Below, in pieces: positions 1 to 6,701 of a stretch of DNA of 8,531 bases. The notes under the pieces are model-generated. The model saw only the letters and a list, made by a program, of their open reading frames with translations, was not told the origin of the DNA and searched no databases. Source of the DNA: Longimicrobiales bacterium. GTDB taxonomy: Bacteria > Gemmatimonadota > Gemmatimonadetes > Longimicrobiales > Gaopeijiaceae. The stretch spans positions 1 to 8,531 of the forward strand of contig JANQME010000210.1 of NCBI GenBank assembly GCA_028280205.1, read 5' to 3'. How positions within the stretch are numbered: position 1 is the stretch's first letter; every line of letters begins with the position of its first letter. The position numbers and the translations under genes are program-made.

Positions 1-1343
1 CGGGCAGTCTCGGATCGGGCGCGTTCGCCGACCTGCAGATCACCGCCGACCTGGATCCTCGAGTCCTCGCCCTCACCGCGCTCACGGGCGTCGCCGCGAC
101 GCTCTTCTTCGGACTTCTGCCGGCGCTCCGTCTTTCCGGCGTCGACCCGGGCGCGTGGCTCAAGAGTCGCACCGGTGCGGTGGGGGGGCCGCGGCTCACC
201 CTCGGTCGCGTGCTCATCGCGGCGCAGGTGGGGATCTCCCTTCCCCTGATCGTGGGCGCGGCGCTCTTCCTCCGCACGGTGGCCAACCTCGACGCGGTCG
301 AGCTCGGCTTCACGCCCAGCGGCGTCGCCTCGTTCCCGGTCGACCCCGGGTTCACGAATCGCCCACCCGAGGAGAACGCGCGCCTCTACCAGGAAGTCCT
401 CGCCGCCGTCGGCGAGATTCGGGGCGTGCGGTCGGTCACGCTCATGGAGAACGTTCCGCTCAGCGGCCTGGTGTCGAACGGAACGATCGCGGTGGACGGC
501 CGCAGGGTCATGCTGTTCCGCAACGCGGTCGGGCCCGCGCTCCTCGAAACGCTCGGCATGCGACTCCTCGCGGGCCGGATGCCCGGCCTCCAGGACGGCC
601 CCGACGCGCCCCGGATCGGTGTCGTCAACGAGACGGCCGTCCGGGAGATCTTCGGCGGTGCGTCGCCCGTCGGGCGGATGATGCCCGGGCTCGGCGGTGC
701 CGAGGTCCGGATCGTGGGCGTGGTCAACGACACGCCGTATCGCGACCGGCGCTCCGGAGTCCCGGCGACGCTGTACGAGTCCGCCCTGCAGCGCGACGGG
801 TCCGGAGGGCATCACGCGGTGCTGCGCACGGAGGTGCCGATCGCGCAGCTCGAGACCGCGATTCGGGACGCCGTCTACCGGGTCGACGCCGACCTCCCCG
901 TCCCGCAGATCCGGACGCTGACGGAGTTCATGGCGCAGACGACCGCGCGCGAACGGGTCTTCACCCAGCTCCTCAGCCTCTTCGGCGGCTTCGCGCTCCT
1001 GCTGGCCGCGATCGGTCTGCACGGGGTGACGTCGTACTCGGTGAGCCGGAGGACCCACGAGATCGGCGTCCGGATGGCCGTGGGAGCCGAGCCCGGTCAG
1101 ATCCTGCGTATGATCCTGCGCCAGGTGCTGACGCTCGCCGCGGCCGGACTGATCGTGGGGGTCCCCATCTCGCTGTGGGCGGCCCCCGTGGCAGGAAGCC
1201 TGCTCTACGGCGTGGCGCCCAACGACGTCGCGGCGATCACCGGCGGCGCGCTTCTGATGCTCGGCGTGGCGTCGTTCGCCGGATCTCTGCCGGCCCGGCG
1301 GGCGGCTCGCATAGGCGCGACCGAGGCGCTCGCGGTGGAGTAG
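1..1343 (+). CDS. ADOP-type MacB/FtsX permease, C-terminal part (5' truncated by window edge)
   Basis: This is the C-terminal part (about 446 codons, first whole codon at position 3) of a duplicated permease of the MacB/FtsX superfamily. The frame is open to the left edge, so a start such as the GTG at 180 would be artificial. Visible in order: the end of the first FtsX unit with a membrane helix and the motif GLLPALRLSG (about 75-140); the helix that opens the second half (LIAAQVGISLPLIVGAALFL, about 210-275); a soluble MacB-type periplasmic region (about 280-900); and a final FtsX unit with three helices (about 960-1290). The last unit carries the signature YSVSRRTHEIGVRMAVGAE. This matches the ADOP family (duplicated orphan permeases rich in Acidobacteriota and Gemmatimonadota), whose transported substrate is unknown. 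No ATPase gene follows it. It is a paralogue of the permease at 4065-6668. Family is sure; ADOP rather than another MacB-like permease is very likely. Confidence 0.9.
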   Translation, partial: GSLGSGAFADLQITADLDPRVLALTALTGVAATLFFGLLPALRLSGVDPGAWLKSRTGAVGGPRLTLGRVLIAAQVGISLPLIVGAALFLRTVANLDAVELGFTPSGVASFPVDPGFTNRPPEENARLYQEVLAAVGEIRGVRSVTLMENVPLSGLVSNGTIAVDGRRVMLFRNAVGPALLETLGMRLLAGRMPGLQDGPDAPRIGVVNETAVREIFGGASPVGRMMPGLGGAEVRIVGVVNDTPYRDRRSGVPATLYESALQRDGSGGHHAVLRTEVPIAQLETAIRDAVYRVDADLPVPQIRTLTEFMAQTTARERVFTQLLSLFGGFALLLAAIGLHGVTSYSVSRRTHEIGVRMAVGAEPGQILRMILRQVLTLAAAGLIVGVPISLWAAPVAGSLLYGVAPNDVAAITGGALLMLGVASFAGSLPARRAARIGATEALAVE

Positions 1344-1476
1344 GCGCTCACGGCGGAGGACGCGCGCTCCGGCTCCCGGCGGCGGTCGGCCCGAGGCCGC
1401 CCATGGGCTTCCCACGCCGACGCGGTGTAGATTTCGGGTCCCCCTTCTTCCGGATCCGGGCTCGACTTCAGCGCGC

Positions 1477-3603
1477 ATGATCAAGGACCTTCTCGACCGC
1501 AGCATCGAAAAGCGACCCACGACCCTGACGTTCGAGGGTAGGGTCCTCTATCTGGTCGACGACACCGAGCGGTTGAAGGCGCAGCTCTACGATGGCGAGA
1601 ACCTGGAGCTGACGGACGAGCTGAAGGATCTCCTGCGCGATCAGATCTCCACCGACGAGATCACGCCGGCGTACATCTGCTTCTTCTACGACGAGACGCT
1701 GGGCGACTTCCCCTACCTGGGACTGCGGACGACGAACCGGGCCTCCGGCGAGACCGACTACCCGGTGGAGCGCAACGCCGTGCGCAACGGCGGCTTCGTC
1801 TGCTCGGTGGCCGGGAAGCGTCGCGGCAAGGGGAGCAGCCGCGAAGCGAGTCCGTACGCCGAGCTGCATGCGGGCATCCGGGTCGTGGTCGCCGAGAGCA
1901 TCGAGCGGATCTACAACGAGAATTGCCAGAACCTCGGTGTCCTGACCACGAACGACTTCGGGATCATCGACCGCATCCTCGCCGGCGAGGAGATCCCGCT
2001 CTCGGAGTTCACGGAGGGCAAGGACGAGATCACACGCCAGATCATCGAGTACGGTGGCCTCTTCGAGTTCAACGTGGCGCGTCTCCAGGGGAAGGTCACC
2101 ATCCCGCGCACGGCGGCCCAGGGCGGCGCTGGCGGCGCGACCGGGGCCGTGACCCTCGAAGCCCCTCCCGCCACCCGCCCCATGACGATCGCCGAGAAGA
2201 TCTTCGCAACCCATCTCGTGACCAACGCGGCGAAGGGCGAGACGGGCGTGCCCTGGGTACGGCCCGGAGACGCCGGCTTCTTCCGCACCGACATCCGCTT
2301 CAGCCACGAGTACGTGACGCCGATGGCGTCGATCTTCTTCGAGGAGAAGGTGGGTGCGGACGCGAAGGTCGTGGATGCGGACTCGATCCTCTTCTTCCGC
2401 GACCACCTCACCTTCCTGGACAAGGTGATGAGCGAGGAGCGCATCGAGCAGGGGCTGCTCGACGTGGCGAAGGAGTTGGAGGTGAAGCAGCGCACCTTCG
2501 CCGAGAAGCAGGGGGTGACGCTCTACGGCGAGCAGATGGGCCGGCAGCTCGGCTCACAGGCCATCTGCCACTCGAAGATCCTGGAGGAGTACGCCGAGCC
2601 CGGCATGCTCGTCATCGGGACCGACTCGCACACCCCGCATGCCGGCGCGATCGGCGCGGTGGCGTTCGGCGTGGGCACGACGGCCATCTTCAACTCGTGG
2701 ATCACCAAGGACGTCCGCGTCCGCGTGCCGGAGTCGTTCAAGGTGGTGATCACGGGCGAGCCCGCCCCGAACGTGACCGCGAAGGACTACATGCTCGAGA
2801 TCCTGCGCCATCCGTACATCCGCGACGGTGAGGCGATCGGGAAGATCATCGAGTACGCGGGGCCTGCCGTGGAGGCGCTCTCGGTCGACGAGCGTGCCAC
2901 CATGGCGAACATGGCCGCCGAGGTGGGCGCCTTCACCGGGATCATCGCCGCGGACGGGAAGTCCGTGGACTTCCTGGTGAACGAGCGCGGCATGGACCGC
3001 GCCCGCGCTCAGGAGCTCGTCGAAGGGATGCAGTCCGACCCCGGAGCCGAGTACGTGAAGGTCATCGAGATCGACGCCGCCGCAATCCGTCCCATGGCGG
3101 CGCTCCCGAACGACCCGGGCAACGGCGTCTTCATCGATGAGCTCGGGGACGAGCCGATCCGCATCGACATCGCGTATGCGGGCTCGTGTACGGCCGGCAA
3201 GAAGGAGGACATGGACATGTACGCCCGTGTCTTCGCCGAGGCGGACGCCCAGGGGCTCACCATCCATCCCGACGTGAACGCCTTCATCCAGTGCGGATCC
3301 ATCGAGGTGCGGGAGTACTGCCGGACACAAGGCTACCTTCAGCTCTTCGAGCGCATGGGCGCGGAGTTCATCGAGCCCGGCTGCGGCGCGTGCATCGCGG
3401 CCGGCCCGGGCGTGACGCGCGCGCCGGACGAGGTGTCGATCTCGTCGCAGAACCGGAACTTCCCCGGGCGCTCGGGGCCCGGGAATCTCTACTTGGGGTC
3501 GCCGTACTCGGTCGCCGCCAGCGCGGTCGCCGGCTACGTGACGAGCTGGACGCCCGGGCAGAGGTTCGAGCCGGTCACGCCGAGGAAGCTCGCGACCGTC
3601 TGA
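1477..3603 (+). CDS. Aconitase-superfamily Fe-S hydro-lyase, swivel domain first (aconitase / isopropylmalate dehydratase-like fusion)
   Basis: A 708-residue [4Fe-4S] hydro-lyase expected to isomerise a hydroxy-tricarboxylate or related acid by dehydration and rehydration in the cytoplasm. The LeuD-like swivel domain comes first (about residues 15-215), with TDEITPA at 59-65 and GKGSSRE at 117-123; S120-S121-R122 align with the Ser-Ser-Arg of aconitase. An Ala/Gly/Pro-rich linker follows (about 215-235). The LeuC-like catalytic domain starts at MTIAEKI (236), with DSHTPHAGA at 383-391, GSCT at 569-572, GCGAC at 635-639 and NRNFPGR at 659-665. C571, C636 and C639 are the three expected cluster ligands; R660 and R665 match aconitase substrate arginines. 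The order resembles AcnB without its N-terminal HEAT-like domain and is the reverse of AcnA. The ATG at 1477 is 18 codons before the first conserved swivel strand; no clear Shine-Dalgarno precedes it. Family and Fe-S chemistry are firm. Aconitase versus isopropylmalate or homoaconitate activity cannot be settled here; no leu or lys genes are adjacent, which slightly favours aconitase. Confidence 0.93.
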   Translation: MIKDLLDRSIEKRPTTLTFEGRVLYLVDDTERLKAQLYDGENLELTDELKDLLRDQISTDEITPAYICFFYDETLGDFPYLGLRTTNRASGETDYPVERNAVRNGGFVCSVAGKRRGKGSSREASPYAELHAGIRVVVAESIERIYNENCQNLGVLTTNDFGIIDRILAGEEIPLSEFTEGKDEITRQIIEYGGLFEFNVARLQGKVTIPRTAAQGGAGGATGAVTLEAPPATRPMTIAEKIFATHLVTNAAKGETGVPWVRPGDAGFFRTDIRFSHEYVTPMASIFFEEKVGADAKVVDADSILFFRDHLTFLDKVMSEERIEQGLLDVAKELEVKQRTFAEKQGVTLYGEQMGRQLGSQAICHSKILEEYAEPGMLVIGTDSHTPHAGAIGAVAFGVGTTAIFNSWITKDVRVRVPESFKVVITGEPAPNVTAKDYMLEILRHPYIRDGEAIGKIIEYAGPAVEALSVDERATMANMAAEVGAFTGIIAADGKSVDFLVNERGMDRARAQELVEGMQSDPGAEYVKVIEIDAAAIRPMAALPNDPGNGVFIDELGDEPIRIDIAYAGSCTAGKKEDMDMYARVFAEADAQGLTIHPDVNAFIQCGSIEVREYCRTQGYLQLFERMGAEFIEPGCGACIAAGPGVTRAPDEVSISSQNRNFPGRSGPGNLYLGSPYSVAASAVAGYVTSWTPGQRFEPVTPRKLATV

Positions 3604-3608
3604 GGTGG

Positions 3609-3627
3609 CCGGCCGGGTAGAGGCCGG
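3609..3627 (+). terminator. Short GC hairpin after the hydro-lyase gene, possible terminator
   Basis: A perfect 6-bp inverted repeat CCGGCC / GGCCGG (3609-3614 and 3622-3627) surrounds a 7-nt loop, starting 5 nt after the stop codon. No T-run follows, so it is not a classic intrinsic terminator. Its position immediately after the stop and before the next promoter region is the main argument for a role in 3'-end formation. Confidence 0.3.
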
Positions 3628-3670
3628 AGCGTCCACACGGCGAGGCGTGCGACTGCCCGCTTGTGGTCAT

Positions 3671-3684
3671 TATCACATGTGATA
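3671..3684. promoter_or_regulatory. Palindromic operator half of the PadR region, copy 1
   Basis: TATCACATGTGATA is a perfect 14-bp palindrome, as expected for a winged-helix dimer site. It shares the arms TATCA/TGATA and the central AT step with copy 2, and its centre is 30 bp (about three helical turns) from the centre of that copy. Binding by the adjacent PadR protein is inferred. Confidence 0.6.
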
Positions 3685-3700
3685 CTATTATGCACGATAA

Positions 3701-3714
3701 TATCATATATGATA
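3701..3714. promoter_or_regulatory. Palindromic operator half of the PadR region, copy 2
   Basis: TATCATATATGATA is a perfect 14-bp palindrome. It differs from copy 1 at only two symmetric positions (C to T and G to A), so it looks like a second site for the same dimer. It overlaps a possible -10 sequence GATAAT (3711-3716), which would let a bound repressor block RNA polymerase. Confidence 0.6.
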
Positions 3715-3733
3715 ATGTGAATCGCTCGCCGCA

Positions 3734-3740
3734 GGGAGGA
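3734..3740 (+). promoter_or_regulatory. Ribosome binding site of the PadR-type gene
   Basis: GGGAGGA is a strong Shine-Dalgarno match, 7 nt before the ATG at 3748. It fixes that ATG as the start of the regulator. Confidence 0.8.
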
Positions 3741-3747
3741 CTCCGCC

Positions 3748-4068
3748 ATGCTCCGACGCAACTGGTTTCACGTGCTGGTCGCGCTGGCCGAGCGGGATCT
3801 GCACGGGTCCGCGATCGCCGAAGACGTGCTCGAGCGTACCGGGGGGGAGCTGCGCCTGTGGCCGGCGACCCTCTACCGCGCGCTGGACGAGCTGGTAGAG
3901 GCCGGCCTCGCCGAAGAGCTGCGGGGAGACGACCATCCGACCGGTGAGAGCCAGCGGAAGCGCTACTACCGGGTGACCACGGAGGGCCGTCGCGCCGTCG
4001 CCGAGGAGGCCCGACGTCTCGAGGCGATGGCCCACGAGGCGCGCGTTCGGCTCGGGGAGCTCGCGTGA
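3748..4068 (+). CDS. PadR-family transcriptional regulator, ADOP-associated
   Basis: A 106-residue winged-helix DNA-binding protein. The PadR pattern is clear: an N-terminal helix with LHGSAIAEDV (18-27); GGELRLWPATLYRALDELVE (32-51), which includes the recognition helix; a wing with RKRYYRVTTEGRRA (70-83); and a charged C-terminal helix (about 83-105) for dimerisation. The length fits the short PadR subfamily that has only the DNA-binding domain and a single dimerisation helix. A strong Shine-Dalgarno supports the start. Its TGA overlaps the GTG of the downstream permease (GTGA), so the two are co-transcribed and probably translationally coupled. Short PadR genes directly before ADOP permeases are a known recurrent pair. 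Two palindromes upstream are the likely binding sites. The signal it senses is unknown; there is no separate ligand domain. Confidence 0.93.
   Translation: MLRRNWFHVLVALAERDLHGSAIAEDVLERTGGELRLWPATLYRALDELVEAGLAEELRGDDHPTGESQRKRYYRVTTEGRRAVAEEARRLEAMAHEARVRLGELA
4054..4059 (+). promoter_or_regulatory. Ribosome binding site of the ADOP permease, inside the PadR gene
   Basis: GGGGAG lies 5 nt before the GTG at 4065 and within the last codons of the regulator gene. It supports the GTG start and the overlapping stop/start arrangement. Confidence 0.6.
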
Positions 4069-6668
4069 GTCGGCCGCCGCTCTGGTTCCGCGTCCTGCTC
4101 GCGCTGCTCCCCGAGGACTTCCGTCGCGACCACGGCGAAGAGATGTGCGAGCTGGCCGCCCTCTACGCCGAGGGGCGGTCGGCGCCGGGGCGTGCGCTCG
4201 TCTGGGCCCGAGCCGGCCTCGACCTGCTCGTCGTCGCGGCGCGGGGGCGTGCGGGTGTGCTCGAGGGCGTGGGGCGCGACGTCCGCTACGGTACCCGTTC
4301 GCTCCGCCGCGAGCCGGGCTTCGCGCTCTTCGCCGTGGGGATCGTCGGGCTCGGCATGGGTGCCAGCGTAACCGTCTTCAGTGTCGCGCAGGCCCTTCTT
4401 CTCCGGCCGCTGCCCTTCGATGAGCCCGAGCGACTGGTCTTCGTCTCGAACGGCGACTTCGGACGTGGGCAGGCTCTCTCCGCGATCAGTGTGCAGTCGG
4501 GTCAGGTCGAGTCGCTGCGAGCGACCGCGACGCAGTTCATCGACGTGGGCGGATACCACCTCTTCGACCGCCGGGGTGACCACACGTTCCATCTCTCGAA
4601 CGGGCCGGTGCGGGTGACGCGTCTGCGCGTCACCGGGAATCTCTTCGATGTGCTGGGTGTGGAGCCGGTCGTCGGCCGGCTCTTCGCTCCCGAGGAGACG
4701 CTCGACGACAGCCCGCCCGTCGTCCTCCTCACGTATCCGGCCTGGCAGCGTCTCTTCTCGGGGGACCGCTCCGTGATCGGGGCATCGGTGCGCCTGGACG
4801 ACTCTTCCGTGACCGTCATCGGAGTCCTGCCACCCTCCTTCGACTTCACCGAGATTTTCTTGCCCGGAAGCCGCATCGACTACGTCGCGCCGTTCCCCTG
4901 GGGTGAACGCAGCAACCGGCAGGGGAACACGCTGGCCGTGATCGGTCGCCTCTCACCGGGTGCAACGGTCGCTTCGGCTCAGGCGGAGGCGGAGGCCGCG
5001 GTGATTCCGCCCGCGGACCGGATCAATCGCTACACTCCCGTGGTGCGACCCCTGCGAGACCATCTGAGCGGCGGGTATCGCCCGACGGTTCTCCTTCTGG
5101 TGGCATCGGTCGCGCTCGTGGTGCTGATGGTGTGCGCGAACCTCTCCAACCTGTTGCTGGCCCGCGGCGCGGCACGGAAGCGCGAGCTGTCGATTCGTGC
5201 CGCGATCGGGGCCGGACGTGGCCGCCTGGTGCAACAGCTTCTGACCGAGAGCCTGATCCTTGCGGCGTGCGGTGCGATCCTCGGTGTGCTCGTTGCCTTC
5301 AACGGCACCCGACTGCTCGCCTCGCTCGACCTGCGCATCCCGATGCTGGGCCACACGCGCGTGGACGGGACCGCGCTCGGCCTCGCGGTGGCGGCCTCCG
5401 CCGCCGTAGCACTCCTCTTCGGTGTGGCTCCCGCGCTCCGGGGCACGGATGTGGATCCCAACGAGTCCCTCAAAGAGGGTGCGCGCGGCTCTTCGGAAGG
5501 TCCGGGCCAGTCGACGCTCCGTCGTGCACTCGTCGTGTCGCAGGTGGCGATCGCGTGCATCCTTCTGGTCGCGTCCACGCTCACGGCGCGCAGTCTGGTG
5601 CACCTGCTCCGGACCGACCTCGGCTACGAGCCGGTTGGGACGATCGCGCTGCGAATCGACCCCTCACACCGATTCGACACGGAAGAGGCCCGCGTTCAGT
5701 ATCTGGCGGATATGCTGTCGTCCACGCGCGAGGCGCCGGGCGTCGAAGCGGCGGGACTCGCCGACATGCTGCCCATGGCCTTCAATCGTCGCTGGCAGAT
5801 GCGTCTGCTCGACCGGTCGGACGATCCCGTCTACCCGTTCATGCGCCTGATCAGCGACGGCTACGTCGACGCGATGGGCCTCGAGCTGCTCGAGGGAAGG
5901 GACCTGTCCGCCGCCGACGTCTCCGGGACGCCCACGGTGGGACTCGTCAACGACGTGGTCGCCGGGCTGCTGTGGGGAGAGGAGAGCCCCGTCGGAGCGC
6001 GCGTCCGTACGAGCGGGCTGGAGCTGGAGGTAGTGGGCGTCGTGCGTTCCACGCGGCAGCGCTCCGTGGACCAGGAGCCGGGAGCGGAGCTGTTTCTCCC
6101 CATCCGTCAGGTTCGGGACCACGGAGCGATCCACCTTCTCGTGCGGGGTGGCGGGCCGCCCGAGGATCTGGTGGCCGCCGCCCGGGCCGCCGCGCGTTCC
6201 GTCGACGCCGACGTGCCGCTCGACCAGGCCGTATCCCTCGGGCGGGTCGTCGACACCTCCCTCGCCCCCAAGCGCTTTCTGGTGTGGCTGCTCGGCGGCT
6301 TCGCCGCCTTCGCACTGGTGTTGGCGGCCCTCGGCATCTACGCCGTGGTGTCGTACTCGGTGGCGCAGCGCCGCCGCGAGATTGGGATCCACATCGCGCT
6401 CGGAGCGACCAACGAGCTCGTCATCCGGCGTCTCGTCCGCGACAGCCTGACGATGACGGTGCTCGGGTTGGCCGTCGGCCTGACTCTGGCACGACTCACC
6501 GCGGGTACGCTGCAGGGCTTCTTGTTCGGAGTGGAAGCGACGGACCTGCTCACGCTCGTCGGTGTGGCCGCGGTGCTGGTGGCGGTTGCGGTGGCCGCGA
6601 GCTGGATTCCCGCCCGTCGCGTGCTCGCGGTGAATCCGATCGAGGCGGCGACTTCGGCGCGCAGGTGA
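4065..6668 (+). CDS. ADOP-type (duplicated orphan) MacB/FtsX permease
   Basis: A complete 867-residue inner-membrane protein. Residues 1 to about 75 form a soluble prefix typical of ADOPs paired with PadR (LPEDFRRDHGEEM at 15-27, then RDVRYGTRSLRREPGFAL at 71-88). Two MacB-like halves follow. Half 1 has a helix at about 86-113, a periplasmic domain to about 335, and an FtsX unit with helices near 341-361, 391-412 and 434-456 (signature RGAARKRELSIRAAIGAG, 367-384). Half 2 has a helix at about 487-509, a periplasmic domain to about 735, and helices near 738-765, 795-815 and 827-848 (signature YSVAQRRREIGIHIALGA, 764-781). Eight helices and two periplasmic domains match the ADOP architecture. 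MacB/LolCE relatives use an ABC ATPase for extrusion or mechanotransmission, but none is adjacent here. Substrate is unknown. The GTG start overlaps the PadR stop and has a good Shine-Dalgarno. Confidence 0.95.
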   Translation: MSRPPLWFRVLLALLPEDFRRDHGEEMCELAALYAEGRSAPGRALVWARAGLDLLVVAARGRAGVLEGVGRDVRYGTRSLRREPGFALFAVGIVGLGMGASVTVFSVAQALLLRPLPFDEPERLVFVSNGDFGRGQALSAISVQSGQVESLRATATQFIDVGGYHLFDRRGDHTFHLSNGPVRVTRLRVTGNLFDVLGVEPVVGRLFAPEETLDDSPPVVLLTYPAWQRLFSGDRSVIGASVRLDDSSVTVIGVLPPSFDFTEIFLPGSRIDYVAPFPWGERSNRQGNTLAVIGRLSPGATVASAQAEAEAAVIPPADRINRYTPVVRPLRDHLSGGYRPTVLLLVASVALVVLMVCANLSNLLLARGAARKRELSIRAAIGAGRGRLVQQLLTESLILAACGAILGVLVAFNGTRLLASLDLRIPMLGHTRVDGTALGLAVAASAAVALLFGVAPALRGTDVDPNESLKEGARGSSEGPGQSTLRRALVVSQVAIACILLVASTLTARSLVHLLRTDLGYEPVGTIALRIDPSHRFDTEEARVQYLADMLSSTREAPGVEAAGLADMLPMAFNRRWQMRLLDRSDDPVYPFMRLISDGYVDAMGLELLEGRDLSAADVSGTPTVGLVNDVVAGLLWGEESPVGARVRTSGLELEVVGVVRSTRQRSVDQEPGAELFLPIRQVRDHGAIHLLVRGGGPPEDLVAAARAAARSVDADVPLDQAVSLGRVVDTSLAPKRFLVWLLGGFAAFALVLAALGIYAVVSYSVAQRRREIGIHIALGATNELVIRRLVRDSLTMTVLGLAVGLTLARLTAGTLQGFLFGVEATDLLTLVGVAAVLVAVAVAASWIPARRVLAVNPIEAATSARR

Positions 6669-6701
6669 AGCCCCCCGGCGACGCGACGTGGTTCGCCCCG
6701 C

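Larger units (their letters stand above)
3668..3717. promoter_or_regulatory. Nested 50-bp dyad, probable PadR operator/promoter region
   Basis: This AT-rich island (13 of 50 bases are G or C) lies in otherwise strongly GC-rich DNA and ends 30 nt before the padR-type start codon. The whole block is an inverted repeat centred between 3692 and 3693: 20 of 25 positions of the left arm are complementary to the right arm, with the outer 8 bases (CATTATCA / TGATAATG) perfect. Each arm contains its own 14-bp perfect palindrome. The most natural reading is a pair of dimer sites for the PadR protein encoded just downstream, overlapping the operon promoter. Possible -10 hexamers within it are GATAAT (3696-3701 or 3711-3716) and TACTAT (3683-3688), but no -35 element is convincing. 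Autoregulation is inferred from position and symmetry. Confidence 0.7.

Noticed and set aside
1381..1401. GGCGG / CCGCC hairpin after the first permease
   Set aside because: A 5-bp stem with an 11-nt loop and no T-run is common by chance in GC-rich spacers.
1428..1433. TAGATT as a -10 box for the hydro-lyase gene
   Set aside because: It matches 4 of 6 consensus bases, but no -35 element stands at a proper distance, so it cannot be separated from chance.
1468..2406. Long open frame on the minus strand within the hydro-lyase gene (312 codons)
   Set aside because: It lies antisense to strongly conserved aconitase motifs and shows the Arg/Asp/Val-rich composition typical of shadow frames in GC-rich DNA.
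6677..6697. GGCGA / TCGCC inverted repeat between the convergent ADOP and symporter genes
   Set aside because: Its position suits a bidirectional terminator, but the 5-bp stem, 11-nt loop and lack of T-runs make it too weak to call.
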